DNA of 64,000 bases, from contig NZ_WOEZ01000117.1 of the NCBI RefSeq assembly GCF_013177735.1, forward strand, positions 24,087 through 88,086. The letters run 5' to 3'. Of the stretch, positions 28,857-38,400 are shown piece by piece. This stretch comes from Paraburkholderia elongata. Its GTDB lineage: Bacteria > Pseudomonadota > Gammaproteobacteria > Burkholderiales > Burkholderiaceae. The notes under the pieces were generated by a model that did not search any database, was not told where the DNA came from, and saw only the letters and a list, made by a program, of their open reading frames with translations. Made by a program: the position numbers and the translations under genes. Positions within the stretch are counted from its first letter, which is position 1, and the number at the start of each line of letters is the position of its first letter.

Positions 28857-30932
28857 CTAGAGCGTCTTGAATCCCCGTCCCTCGGCCACGAGCCTTTCGA
28901 GCAGCGGCGCCGGCTTGAAGTCGTCGCCATGGATCTTCTGCAGTTCGCGCAAGCGATCCAGTATCCTTTTGAGCCCCACCAGCTCTGCCCAATGCATCGG
29001 GCCGCCGCGATACACTGGCCAGCCGTAGCCCTTCACCCAGACGACGTCAATGTCGGATGCTCGCAACGCGATCCCTTCCTCAAGGATCTTTGCGCCTTCA
29101 TTGACCATCGGATACAGGCACCGTTCGAGGATCTCTTCATCGCTAATCTCGCGCTGGGCGATGCCGCGCTGGGCCGCAAAGTCGCGAACGACCTGCTCGA
29201 CAAGCTCGGAGTTCGATCGATTGCGATTGCCGTCATAGTCGTAATAGCCAGCGCCAGTTTTCTGACCGCGCCGCCCCAAATGGACGAGGAGCTCCCGCAC
29301 TGAGTTCGGCGTCTTGTTGTTCGGGTCAAGTCCGAGGTCGATGCCCGCGAGGTCGTTCATGGCGAACGGCCCCATCGGCATCCCGAAGTCGTAGATAACG
29401 CGATCGATATCCCAGAGTTTCGCGCCCTCCAGCAACAACTTCTGCACCTCGCGCTGTCGCTGGGCCAGTAACCGGTTGCCGACAAAACCATGACAATTGC
29501 CGACCAGCACCGGAACCTTGCCAATCTTCTTGCCCAGCGTCATTGCGCTCGCGATCGCGTCCTTTGCAGTGGCGCTGCCCCGGACCACCTCCAGCAACGT
29601 CATGACGTTCGCCGGTGAAAAAAAGTGCAGGCCGATCACGTCCTGAGGCCGAGACGTCGCGGCCGCAATTTCATCCAAGTCAAGATAGGAGGTGTTGGAG
29701 GCCAGGATGGCACCCGGTTTGGCGATGCCATCGAGCTTTTCAAAAACCTCCTTTTTGATATCCATCCGCTCGAAGACGGCCTCTATGACCAAGTCGCAGT
29801 CGGCCAGCTCGTCGAACTGCAGGGACGGGGTCAACAAGCCCATCCGGGCGGCAACATCCGACGGACTCAGCTTACCCTTGCTCAGGCTGCTTTCGTAGTT
29901 GCGCTGAATTGTCGCAGTGCCGCGATCAAGGGCCCCCTGGTCAGCCTCGACGATTATCACGGGCAGGCCGGCATTCAGGAAATTCATCGCAATACCGCCG
30001 CCCATGGTGCCTGCACCCACAATGCCGACCTTCCTTATTGGACGCGTCGGAGTGTCCTCCGGCACTTCCGGAATCTTGGATGCCTGACGCTCCGCGAAGA
30101 ATACATGCCTTTGCGCGCCAGACTGCGTGCCGGCCACTAGCTTGCGGAACAGACCGCGCTCGATCTCCATCGCCACTTCGAACGATTCGTTGACGGCCGC
30201 CTCAATGGCCTGGATATTGGCTTCGGGCGCGTCAAAACCTCGAAAGCGCTTGGCATTGGCCTTACGAAACTCCGCGAAGATTTCAGGGAAGATCTTTGCT
30301 GCGTCGAGCTTCTCGTTGTTGTCACGAATGCGAAGCAGCGGCTTGCCTTCCGCCACTACCGAGCTTGCAAACGCGATCGCGCCCTCGCGCAAGTCCCCGT
30401 CGACCAGATGATCGAAGAGGCCCATGCGCTGCGCCTCTTGTGCTGGCACATGGCGGCCGCTCGTCACCAGATCAAGCGCCGTTTCAACGCCAACGATCCG
30501 CGGCAGCCGCTGCGTTCCGCCCGCCCCCGGCACAAGTCCGATGTTAACCTCGGGAAGTCCGGCTTTAGCGCTTTTCGTTGCCACCCGGTAGTGCGCCGCC
30601 AGTGCGACCTCGAGCCCGCCGCCAAGGGCTGTGCCGTGGATCGCTGCGATCACCGGCTTCGGTGCAGCTTCCAGCAGGTCCTGGATATCACGAATCGTGG
30701 GGCCTGCACTGGGCTTACCAAACTCGCTAATATCCGCACCGGCGATGAAGGTCCTCCCCTCGCAGATGACCACAATCGCCCGCACCGAAGTATCAGCATT
30801 CGCGCTGACAAACGCCTTATATAACCCCTCTCGCACTTTGGCAGACAGCGCGTTCACCGGGGGTGAGTTCACTGAAACGACCGCAATGTCGCCTTTCGGG
30901 CTTAGATCGATAACTTCGTTGATGGAAGCCAT
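28857..30932 (-). CDS. multifunctional 3-hydroxyacyl-CoA dehydrogenase/enoyl-CoA hydratase (FadB/FadJ-like)
   Basis: A 691-residue protein. The N-terminal crotonase domain (about residues 1-190) has F-I-A-G-A-D-I, the oxyanion H-G-T-A-L-G-G-G-L-E and the P-E-V-N-I-G-L-V-P-G-A-G-G block, so both catalytic Glu are kept. After a linker come the Rossmann motif G-I-V-G-A-G-T-M-G-G-G (about 305), the S-N-T-S-Y segment, the catalytic His in G-L-H-F-F-S-P-A-N and two C-terminal dehydrogenase helical domains. It performs hydration and NAD-dependent oxidation of beta-oxidation. ATG at 30,932 follows GGAG. It lies 297 bp downstream of a thiolase on the same strand, the usual partner. A relative is cut by the left window edge. 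Confidence 0.93.
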   Translation of the reverse strand: MASINEVIDLSPKGDIAVVSVNSPPVNALSAKVREGLYKAFVSANADTSVRAIVVICEGRTFIAGADISEFGKPSAGPTIRDIQDLLEAAPKPVIAAIHGTALGGGLEVALAAHYRVATKSAKAGLPEVNIGLVPGAGGTQRLPRIVGVETALDLVTSGRHVPAQEAQRMGLFDHLVDGDLREGAIAFASSVVAEGKPLLRIRDNNEKLDAAKIFPEIFAEFRKANAKRFRGFDAPEANIQAIEAAVNESFEVAMEIERGLFRKLVAGTQSGAQRHVFFAERQASKIPEVPEDTPTRPIRKVGIVGAGTMGGGIAMNFLNAGLPVIIVEADQGALDRGTATIQRNYESSLSKGKLSPSDVAARMGLLTPSLQFDELADCDLVIEAVFERMDIKKEVFEKLDGIAKPGAILASNTSYLDLDEIAAATSRPQDVIGLHFFSPANVMTLLEVVRGSATAKDAIASAMTLGKKIGKVPVLVGNCHGFVGNRLLAQRQREVQKLLLEGAKLWDIDRVIYDFGMPMGPFAMNDLAGIDLGLDPNNKTPNSVRELLVHLGRRGQKTGAGYYDYDGNRNRSNSELVEQVVRDFAAQRGIAQREISDEEILERCLYPMVNEGAKILEEGIALRASDIDVVWVKGYGWPVYRGGPMHWAELVGLKRILDRLRELQKIHGDDFKPAPLLERLVAEGRGFKTL

Positions 30933-31228
30933 TAGTACTCCATATATAAAATCGCGCTCTTTAGCCAAAAGAGTCGTCGATCACTTCGCGCCGCCGGACC
31001 AGGGCGTGTACTATTCCTTAGATGCGGCCATCCCCACTTCGAAATAGGTACTCAGACCGGTCACGCGTTGCAGGTGTCGCTTGAAAGCCAGTTGCTTACC
31101 AACGTTTGCTTCGAGCGCGAACCTCGCAAGACGCCGCGTCAGATTCCGGGTATAGGTCGGACCGGCGGCTGCGCGGCTTATTTGTACTCGACTGGAGATC
31201 CAGACATCCGGCGGTCTCCGGACCCTGG

Positions 31229-32470
31229 TCAGAGGCGCTCGATGATGATCGCCGGTGCCATGCCGCCCGCCGCGCACATGGTGACCAGACCGCGGCGGAG
31301 GTCTCGCCGTTCGAGTTCGTCGAGCATGGTGCCGATAAGGATGGCCCCTGTAGCACCGATCGGGTGGCCAAGCGCCATGGCGCCGCCATTCACATTCACC
31401 TTGTCCCGGTCGAGCTTGAGGTCGCGGATGAATTTCTCGGCAACAACGGCAAAGGCCTCGTTGATCTCGAACAGGTCGATATCGTCGAGTGTAAGCCCGG
31501 CCTTCGCGAGAACCTTCCGGGTTGCGGGCACCGGGGCATTCAGCATCAGCGTAGGACAATCGCCCATATTGGCCGCCGCAACAATACGTCCGCGCGGCTT
31601 AAGCCCGTGGGCGGCAGCATAGGACGGCGACGCCAGCAACAGGGCCGCAGCGCCGTCGACCACGCCGGAGGAGTTGCCCGCGTGATGCACGAACTGGATG
31701 TCTAGACCGGCGTACCGGTCGTTGATAAGCTGGCGGAAGGTCTTACCGGTTGAGTCGACGGCAACGTCAGCGAGCGCCTCGAACGCCGGCTTCAGCCCGG
31801 CGAGGCCCTCCAGTGTCGTCTGCGGTCGCGGATACTCCTCGTGGTCAAGGGCAAGCGTATCGTCATCGTGATAGACGGACACCAGGCTCCGAGAGAAATG
31901 ACCGCCGGCGATCGCCTTGGCTGCGCGTTGCTGGCTCTCGTAGGCCAGCGCATCGAGATCGCTGCGCGGAATCCCCTCGATGGTGGCGATTGCGTCGGCA
32001 CAGATCCCCTGATTCGATTGCGGATGGAGCGCGCGCAGATGTAGGTTGCCGTTGTCAAAGACGTTAGGACCATCTTCGGGGCGTTTGCTTGCGTTGTTTA
32101 CCGACATCATTTCCGTACCACCGGCAACTACAAGATCCTCAAAGCCCGCACGTATCGAGGCTGCCGCGATAGAGACGGCCGTAATCCCCGAGCCGCAGAA
32201 CCGGTCCAGCGTGACTCCGCTGCAGCGGATGTCATATCCTGCATCGAGCACGGACATGCGACCAAGGTCATTGGCTGACTTGCCGCGCTGCGCATTGGTA
32301 CCCCAGACAACGTCGTCGACGTCAGCAGTGTTGATTCCTGTACGCTCCGCAAGTGCCTTGAGCACCGTTGCTCCGAGTCGCTGCGGGTGAATTTCACAAA
32401 GCGCGCCCTTGCCCATTTTGCCGGTGCCGCGAGGCGTCCTGCACGCGTCGATGATTAGTGCTTCGGTCAT
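31229..32470 (-). CDS. acetyl-CoA acyltransferase (thiolase)
   Basis: A 413-residue thiolase. The nucleophilic Cys is in T-L-D-R-F-C-G-S-G (about residue 92). F-E-I-N-E-A-F-A-V-V, G-G-A-M-A-L-G-H-P-I-G-A-T-G and T-M-C-A-A-G-G-M-A complete the active site. It acts with the FadB/FadJ-like gene directly downstream. ATG at 32,470 (MTEALIIDACRTPRGTG) is preceded by GAGGAG; upstream codons in the frame are not needed. A TGAC-N6-GTATGT element lies about 50 bp upstream, as it does before the SDR at 6,567, so the two operons may share a regulator. Confidence 0.92.
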   Translation of the reverse strand: MTEALIIDACRTPRGTGKMGKGALCEIHPQRLGATVLKALAERTGINTADVDDVVWGTNAQRGKSANDLGRMSVLDAGYDIRCSGVTLDRFCGSGITAVSIAAASIRAGFEDLVVAGGTEMMSVNNASKRPEDGPNVFDNGNLHLRALHPQSNQGICADAIATIEGIPRSDLDALAYESQQRAAKAIAGGHFSRSLVSVYHDDDTLALDHEEYPRPQTTLEGLAGLKPAFEALADVAVDSTGKTFRQLINDRYAGLDIQFVHHAGNSSGVVDGAAALLLASPSYAAAHGLKPRGRIVAAANMGDCPTLMLNAPVPATRKVLAKAGLTLDDIDLFEINEAFAVVAEKFIRDLKLDRDKVNVNGGAMALGHPIGATGAILIGTMLDELERRDLRRGLVTMCAAGGMAPAIIIERL

Positions 32471-32511
32471 TCCGAGAACTCCTCGTTTAGTACGTAACAA
32501 AACACATGAAA

Positions 32512-32527
32512 ACATACTCATTAGTCA
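32512..32527 (-). promoter_or_regulatory. TGAC-N6-GTATGT element upstream of the thiolase gene
   Basis: On the minus strand GCATTGAC-N6-GTATGT begins about 60 bp before the thiolase ATG. Sixteen of 20 bases match the element at 6,641-6,660 upstream of the SDR gene. TTGACT could serve as a -35, but the -10 is weak. Confidence 0.4.
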
Positions 32528-32769
32528 ATGCATATTACTATGTCGGATGTTTCATGGAAAAGCAACAGCCAAGTTTGAAAAAACTTAGCGGCGGGTTATC
32601 TACCTTGCAATGGCGTGGCATGCCGCCACGAATGAGATTGATAATCTTCGCAATGCGATGAGTTAGTTCCCCAACCACACCGCGCGACTGAATCATCGCT
32701 TCGGCGGCGAGGGTTTCCGTTTGTCCGATGGTATATTTGGCAGCGGGCAAGTCTAGGATCAACTTGCAA

Positions 32770-33440
32770 TTGTCCTGGGGCCTATGGCCGCTGCTGCCGA
32801 GGCCTGCGACTTGAAACGCTCAGGCGTCTCAACCGAGTAGCCGCCCAAACCAGATTGGTACGCTCTGCGCGCATGTCGGCGAGTCGCAAGGAAGTACGTT
32901 CCGTACCTTCCTGTCGTCCGCATAAGGCAGAAAATCATGTTGGAGTGCTGGGCTAGGCATGATCCATGCCTTCTGGCCATTGACAATGAACCTTTTGCCA
33001 TCACGCACTGCGCGCGCCCCAATTACAGGGAAGCCCGAACCGGTAGTGCGTCTGGAAAAGCCCTACGTCTACCAGTCGCGATCGTCGAGCACGCGCGGCA
33101 GCCGATGCCTGCGTTGTGCTGCGGATCCGCACCTAGTGAGCACGGGTCCGAAGCACCTCAATTCTGTAGAGAACGATTCGCCCCCCCAAAGACAAGGGCC
33201 GACTCGTTGTCGAATATGAAGGGCCGCACAACAGACCGACCGATTCCGCCATAATTTGGTATCCAGTCCGCCCTGCCGCCTAAGGATGTGATGCCACGAC
33301 GCCATGTACTCCCGCGACAACCGCAGTTCGTCAGCTACCTTGCTCGCAAATCGCACCGGCACTTCTCCGCGCAGGAATTCCCGCGCCCGGCCTTGAAACC
33401 GCTTCTCCGCCAGACTGCATCCAGGTCCATCGTTGCCGTC
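32770..33440 (-). pseudogene. decayed acyl-CoA dehydrogenase, N-terminal half
   Basis: Consecutive pieces in shifting frames follow an acyl-CoA dehydrogenase. They are V-P-V-R-F-A-S-K-V-A-D-E-L-R-L-S-R-E-Y, then W-H-H-I-L-R-R-Q-G, F-D-N-E-S-A-L, F-G-P-V-L-T-R-C-G-S-A-A-Q, L-P-R-V-L-D-D, the substrate/FAD segment V-R-D-G-K-R-F-I-V-N-G-Q-K-A-W, and N-M-I-F-C-L-M-R-T. Stops and frameshifts separate them and the catalytic C-terminal half is not recognisable. It lies upstream of the thiolase operon on the same strand. Confidence 0.75.
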
Positions 33441-33689
33441 TTCACATGCGCCTTACTTCCAGCATGCGAGGCTCACTCATAGAACATACCTCGATGTTTT
33501 TTTTAACGCCATTGTGGTATGTTCTACTCCTACCTACGCTGAGGGTACTAGTGCGGTGCCCTTTTGGGACGCCATGGCGAACCTGCATGCATCGACCGCT
33601 CAAAATACCCGGACAAAAGCGCGTAGAGCGATGGGAGTTACCGAGCAAAAGGATGCTTGGCACGTTATTCGGAGCACAAGATGACAACA

Positions 33690-34200
33690 GGATCGATTGC
33701 CACTTCGCCGGTGTTCGCACTCCTTCGCGATCCTTTCGTAAGAAATTTGCCAAGAACCACAGAAATCAAGTCGGAATCGCGCTGATCGTGAGCGGGGAAA
33801 TGGTCGCAGATCTATGGGCCGGTCGGGTCGATCCCGCGCGTACGCGGACTTGGACGCCAGACACGATCGTTACCATCCGGTCCTCGACCAATGGAATCCT
33901 CGGCACCTGGTTCGCCGTGGTTATCTATCGCAGACTCTCGTCTTGCGAGAACAACGTGTGCGAGTACTGGCCCGAGTTTGCCCCATCCGGCAAGAAAGAG
34001 ATCACCATCGACATGCTGCTGTCACACGAGGCCGGGCTCAGCGGCTTCATCGAGCCGGCAAGCGTTGACGAGCTTCTCTACGGCACGGCTGTCTCCGAAT
34101 GGCTTGCGCAACAGCCACGTCAGTCGATGCCCGGCACCGTATCGAGTTGTTACGGCATGACGCTCGCGGTGCAATGGTCACGGTATACCATCAACGTCAA
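33690..34200 (+). pseudogene. decayed family VIII esterase
   Basis: The plus strand reads S-G-E-M-V-A-D-L-W-A-G-R, then Y-W-P-E-F-A-P-S-G-K, D-M-L-L-S-H-E-A-G-L-S-G-F and S-C-Y-G-M-T-L. These match the esterase at 2,758-3,894. The S-x-x-K nucleophile box reads R-S-S-T-N-G here, so the general-base Lys is gone. The C-terminal half is missing: after about 34,200 unrelated sequence follows. Confidence 0.85.
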
Positions 34201-34256
34201 CGCGATTGCATCTGGATGCTTTCCATTTGGAGATGATGGATACGATGATCGAGTGC

Positions 34257-34403
34257 ACGGGCGAGTTCACCTATCGCTTCCCACGCAAAGCCATGGGCCG
34301 CCCGCTGCAATTAGACTGAGCCCTTCTCTATCTGGCGTCCCTGCCAAGTGACTTTGCAACCGATGCCGTTATCAAGGTGGCCGACAGCCGGCATCCTCGA
34401 TGA
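34257..34403 (+). pseudogene. C-terminal fragment of an SDR
   Basis: Reads A-M-G-R-P-L-Q-L-D-stop-A-L-L-Y-L-A-S-L-P-S-D-F-A-T-D-A-V-I-K-V, the usual C-terminal pattern of SDR proteins (L-A-S-D-A-S-x-F-V-T-G-A-V-I-x-V). It has one internal TGA and no upstream Rossmann part. It ends 29 bp before the SnoaL-like gene. Confidence 0.65.
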
Positions 34404-34432
34404 TCGGCGCCACCATATCCCCAGGAGGATGT

Positions 34433-34870
34433 ATGCCCCAATCGCCGAAGAGCAGAATTGACATCGTGAGGGTCTATTTTCAGGAGATCGATGAGGGCCG
34501 CTTTCCGCATCAACTCTTTACGTCCGACTTCGAATTCTACTTCCCTAAGTTCGGCGTCGGACGCGGTCTAGCGGAATTCGGGGAGCTTGCGGCGGGAATG
34601 ATCGCCAGCGGCAACAAGGTTGGCCATTGCCACGACTCGTTCAGTTTCATCGAAGCGGACCGGCATGTCGTCGTCGAAGGCGCAACCCGTGGGACCACCA
34701 GCGAGGGCACCGCGTGGAAAGGTGGCGACACCCCCGGTGGCAGGTTCAGCAGTATTTTCGATTTCGACAGAGAGGGCTTGATCGAACGGATGTTCGTCTA
34801 CCTCGATCCGGACTACGCTGGCGCCGACAAAGCTCGCTTTTACTGGAGGCGTGAGAAGCCGAGTTGGTAG
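34433..34870 (+). CDS. SnoaL-like/NTF2-fold protein
   Basis: A 145-residue protein of the NTF2-like superfamily, the alpha+beta cone used by polyketide cyclases, ketosteroid isomerases and many small hydratases. It starts with an amphipathic helix (SRIDIVRVYFQEIDEGRF), then D-F-E-F-Y-F-P. The central strands contain HCHDSFSFIEADRHVVVEG, and the C-terminus carries F-S-S-I-F-D-F-D-R-E-G-L-I. ATG at 34,433 follows AGGAGG. A small lyase or isomerase role in the pathway is possible; the substrate is unknown. It converges with the double-TetR gene whose stop is only 20 bp away. Confidence 0.8.
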   Translation: MPQSPKSRIDIVRVYFQEIDEGRFPHQLFTSDFEFYFPKFGVGRGLAEFGELAAGMIASGNKVGHCHDSFSFIEADRHVVVEGATRGTTSEGTAWKGGDTPGGRFSSIFDFDREGLIERMFVYLDPDYAGADKARFYWRREKPSW

Positions 34871-34890
34871 AGCATTGCTGAGCACATCGA

Positions 34891-36108
34891 TCAGCGCCGC
34901 CGAAGACCTAGGAGCAGGAAGCGACTGACTTCCTGAGCAATTTGCGCCGCACGCCGTTCATTTGCGGGAGGCAGCCACGTCGAAAGATAGGTAAAACTCC
35001 CCGGCGCGGCCAGCTTTACCGGTTCGAGATCGAAGGGACGCAGGCTGCCGTCTGCGATCCCTCGACGGGCAAGCTCAAAAGATCGTGCGGCCAGACGTTC
35101 ATTTCGCTTCGCAAGCTTGGCCCGCGTCTTCGCCGGAAAGGCTCCAAGGCCCGTCGTAAGCCATAGCGGATAGATGTCACTGAGTTGTGCCTCGACGTCG
35201 AGTTCGATCGCCGTCATTGTCGCTTCAAGGCCTGTCTCGCAGGCCTCGGCCGCATCCATGACGCGCTCGTAAATGTCGAATGCGCGCGCGCAACAAAATG
35301 AGACAAACTCCGGTTTGCTCTCGAAATGATGGTAAAGCGCCCCCTTCGTCATGCCCATTTCCAACGCAATTTCGTCAAAGGAAACACCCGCTATGCCGCG
35401 ACGATTGAAGAGCTTGGATCCAGTCCGAGCAAACTCCTCCATTCGCTGCTCGCGCTCAGTCCGTGGCGTATCGCCCAGGATTTCCGCAATCCGGCGATGG
35501 GTGCTCGGAAACCGGTTGCCTAGTGGCACCACACCGTTCATGACCATGTCCGGGATCGCCGCAGCCATTCTGGCGGCGAACTCCTGTTCGGACTTCTTCA
35601 ACCAAATCCGAATCAGCGGCGCCCATGACAATACGCCGAAGATCGCCTGACAGACGACCTCCAGATCGCAGTCCCTGATCGAGCCGTCCTCTTGGCCTTC
35701 GCGCAACAAGGTCTTCAGGAGCTCGACGTTCTGCGCCCGGTCCTTGCGAACGGTGGCTTGCTGTTCGTCATCGAGTACCGCGATCTCGCTCAGGACAGCC
35801 ACGGGGTAGTGATCGAGATCGACCGAGAGCTTGAGGAACATGCCGAGTCGCTCGGCCCCACTAACCGGCGTCTCGTAAGCCCGCAGCAGGTCACTCTGGG
35901 TGAGCGAGCAGGCGCGCCTATAGCACTGGAATACGAGGTCCTGTCGATCCGTGCAGTAGTTGTAGAGCGCTGCGCGCGTCAGGCCCACCCGCTTGGCGAT
36001 CGAACTCAGGCTCGCGCCAGCTACACCGTCGCGGGTAAATTCCAGTGTCGCCTCGTCGATAACCGCAATGTGACGCGCCGCGCGCGCTTCAGCCATCAGT
36101 GAGCGCAT
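34891..36108 (-). CDS. transcriptional regulator with two fused TetR domains
   Basis: A 405-residue paralog of the regulators at 7,463 and 39,928. HTH 1 reads LSSIAKRVGLTRAALYNYC and HTH 2 reads FDEIALEMGMTKGALYHHF, each preceded by the usual first helix (VIDEATLEFTRDGVAGA; GSKLFNRRGIAGV). ATG at 36,108 follows GAGAGG; a GTG one codon earlier is possible. The two halves are similar to each other only in the HTH region, so the fusion is old. It could bind DNA as a pseudo-dimer within one chain. Its targets are unknown; neighbours are a SnoaL-like gene and an MDR remnant. Confidence 0.9.
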   Translation of the reverse strand: MRSLMAEARAARHIAVIDEATLEFTRDGVAGASLSSIAKRVGLTRAALYNYCTDRQDLVFQCYRRACSLTQSDLLRAYETPVSGAERLGMFLKLSVDLDHYPVAVLSEIAVLDDEQQATVRKDRAQNVELLKTLLREGQEDGSIRDCDLEVVCQAIFGVLSWAPLIRIWLKKSEQEFAARMAAAIPDMVMNGVVPLGNRFPSTHRRIAEILGDTPRTEREQRMEEFARTGSKLFNRRGIAGVSFDEIALEMGMTKGALYHHFESKPEFVSFCCARAFDIYERVMDAAEACETGLEATMTAIELDVEAQLSDIYPLWLTTGLGAFPAKTRAKLAKRNERLAARSFELARRGIADGSLRPFDLEPVKLAAPGSFTYLSTWLPPANERRAAQIAQEVSRFLLLGLRRR

Positions 36109-36562
36109 CACGACCTCTCATTGGCGACGGAGTCGCCAAGCATATGGAATCCGGAACGGGAAATTTGCGTGGAACCTGCTACACCGGGGTGACTATTGAT
36201 AACTGGGAATTGGGGCCAGAATGCATACATAAGCGACATTGTAATTGACGACTAGGTTTCTAGTTTACCATTACACGCTTGACACTAGCTGCTCCGGATC
36301 AAATGCCAGCACCGGAGAGGCATCATACCGCATCCATTCGTCCCCAAACGGGCCGCATTGACCCAAACCCTTCACGAGTGGGAATTCTAAAAAATCGCTA
36401 CCCAGTTCGCTCGAACGCGATCACCTTGAACTGCGCGAGGCGCCGCCTGAGCCTACGCTGGGAGAAGGCCAGGGACCGGCGGCTCATTGGGCTCGGTCGT
36501 GGCCCAACTGGCCGAGGCGATAGGTTGTCGGCTTCGCCGGCGGAGTTGAGCGCTGTTGCTGG
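36109..36562. other. intergenic region upstream of a double-TetR gene
   Basis: About 450 bp. It holds AT-rich sequence near 36,220-36,280 with a short palindrome CTAG-GTTT-CTAG (36,251-36,262). This is a candidate autoregulatory promoter of the regulator gene. No coding region is recognisable. Confidence 0.35.
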
Positions 36563-37030
36563 GTAGTCGAGGAGCTGAGGATCGACGATTGTGTCGACGG
36601 CACGGCCAACGATCTGCCCCGCGCGACTGCAGTGAGCGTTTCCAGAGAGCATCGCGTGTTTTCGGACGGCGTCGGCGGTCGCGTGGCCATGACCGCGGTG
36701 AATCTGCTGAACACGCACGACTGCATGCTCTCATTCCGCGCCACTGCTGCCCGTCGATTTAGCTGGCGGGCCAACCATGGGACCGAGCACTACCCTACGC
36801 TGGATGGTAGGCATCACGGAGGGGATCGAGGAGGTTCTGCGGCAGCGGAAGATCAAGTCCGAGGCATGGATCGTTGATGCTTTCTATCATGAACAACTCG
36901 AGGCCGAGGATGATCTCCGACGTCTTATGCTTCAGGGTCGGCTGAAGGCGGTCACGATGTCGTCGAGGACTTCGAGAAACTGCCCGACGCGATCGTCGGA
37001 CTCTACGGCGCAGGCCGATTCGACTCGTGA
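36563..37030 (+). pseudogene. decayed MDR oxidoreductase, C-terminal part
   Basis: Follows the intact MDR gene at 1,531-2,646 across three frames. The first reads V-V-E-E-L-R-I-D-D-C-V-D and V-F-S-D-G-V-G-G; after a frameshift comes M-V-G-I-T-E-G-I-E and K-S-E-A-W-I-V-D-A-F-Y-H-E-Q-L-E-A-E-D-D-L; after another comes V-V-E-D-F-E-K-L-P-D-A-I-V-G-L-Y and a stop. The N-terminal half with the cofactor motif is missing. Confidence 0.88.
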
Positions 37031-37042
37031 AGGCTCAATTTA

Positions 37043-37130
37043 GTAACACAGGCGATAACCTGGCTCGCTAAGGCCTCGTTTATCTCGACGAGATCGAAGT
37101 CGTCGACACGTAGACGCTGGCGGCTCATCA
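37043..37130 (-). pseudogene. short thiolase fragment
   Basis: The minus strand reads L-R-V-D-D-F-D-L-V-E-I-N-E-A-L-A-S-Q-V-I-A, matching the conserved N-E-A-F region of thiolases (compare LDDMDLVELNEAFASQVLA in the gene at 44,409). Nothing else of the gene remains. Confidence 0.7.
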
Positions 37131-37406
37131 GCCTAAGACGTACAGATCTCACGCTGCAACTGCGGCGTGACGCATACAATCGACATTGACCGAGTCATGT
37201 TTGGGACGGTGACAAACCGATAAAGTCCCACCCGCCGTGACGATGGCGCCGCACACCAAAGCACCGAGCGCATCCATCTTCGCCAGTCGGTTGAGAGACG
37301 TCCCGGCCCATGGCCTCGGCAAATGCGATGATCACAGGCTGATCAACAACTGCGTCCCCGTAGGTAAGTCGGCGCCCACGGGGACGTCAGGTGCGAGCCT
37401 CCTTGT

Positions 37407-38300
37407 TCACTCTACAAAGTCGGTCGCAAACATGTGGCCCCAATAGTCGCCGACAGTATGATACTCAGATTGATAGGTTGGCGAAGAGCCCTCCGCACCA
37501 TACTCGCAGAACCATCCTGACGGAGTACTCATGTAGAAGGAGAACATGTTGTCATCGATATGGCGCCCGATATCGTTCAGGATCGGTATTTTCTCTTTCC
37601 GGACAATGTCATAGGTAAGACCAACGTCGTTCTGCTCTTCGACTTCGATCATAAGGTGATGAATCCGCTTGGGCGTATTGCCTGCACCAAACGCCACCAT
37701 ATGGTCTCGCCCCCCTTCGGCGGCCATGAATGTCAATTCAAAACGCCTTTCCCCCACCCCGAAGCGCATCTCCACATTGCCGCGCAGATCCATTAAGTCG
37801 CGATAAAAGCGGTAAGAGGCTTCTACGTCAATGTTCCGCACGATCATGTGGCCGAGACCGAGAGCGCCGGTCCTGAATTTGCCATGCATGCCGCGGCCGG
37901 GCCGATACGGCTGATGTGTATCGACGAGTGGTCCGTGAAAAATCTCTATAGGAAGACCGGCGGGGTCCTTTACTCGCACATAATCGAGCACGCAGCGCTG
38001 CTCGGCTTCGGACGCCGTCGCACGTTCGAAAGCGATGCCCAACTCCTCGAGACGATTGATCGACGCCTGCAACTCTTCGGGGCCGGCTACGCGAAAGCCC
38101 GCATAAAGAATGTCGTCGGATGGGTCTTCATGCACGCGGATGCGATAATGCCAATAGTCCATCCGCAACCGCGCCCCACCCGGCTCATCGATCCAGTCAA
38201 CACCCAGAACGTTCGTCGCATAATGCCGCCAAGCTGCAAGATCGCTCACACCGATGCCAAGATAACCAAGCTCGGTGACACCATAATCCTTTCTGGCCAT
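37407..38300 (-). CDS. type I extradiol ring-cleavage dioxygenase
   Basis: A 297-residue two-domain vicinal-oxygen-chelate dioxygenase of the BphC/HsaC type. The Fe(II) ligands are His151 (L-G-L-G-H-M-I-V), His215 (R-I-H-H-L-M-I-E-V) and Glu266 (W-F-C-E-Y-G). These enzymes open catechol rings next to the diol using O2, for example on biphenyl or steroid A rings. ATG at 38,300 follows GGAGGAGAAGG. It lies 100 bp downstream of a family VIII esterase on the same strand. No ring-hydroxylating oxygenase or meta-cleavage hydrolase is visible in the window, so the catechol must come from elsewhere. Confidence 0.9.
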   Translation of the reverse strand: MARKDYGVTELGYLGIGVSDLAAWRHYATNVLGVDWIDEPGGARLRMDYWHYRIRVHEDPSDDILYAGFRVAGPEELQASINRLEELGIAFERATASEAEQRCVLDYVRVKDPAGLPIEIFHGPLVDTHQPYRPGRGMHGKFRTGALGLGHMIVRNIDVEASYRFYRDLMDLRGNVEMRFGVGERRFELTFMAAEGGRDHMVAFGAGNTPKRIHHLMIEVEEQNDVGLTYDIVRKEKIPILNDIGRHIDDNMFSFYMSTPSGWFCEYGAEGSSPTYQSEYHTVGDYWGHMFATDFVE

Positions 38301-38400
38301 CAGCCTTCTCCTCCTCACGTGAGCCATCGTGCACTTGCCTTAGGGTTATGGCACGCGGCAGATAAAGATTTGCAGCTCCACTTCTCCGCGCCGCACCGCG

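Noticed and set aside
32538..32762. Open frame next to the acyl-CoA dehydrogenase remnant as the missing C-terminal half
   Set aside because: I could not match it to the conserved C-terminal motifs of the family, so it was left out of the pseudogene.
37240..37400. Possible further catabolic gene fragment left of the extradiol dioxygenase
   Set aside because: Weak patterns on the minus strand could not be tied to any family.
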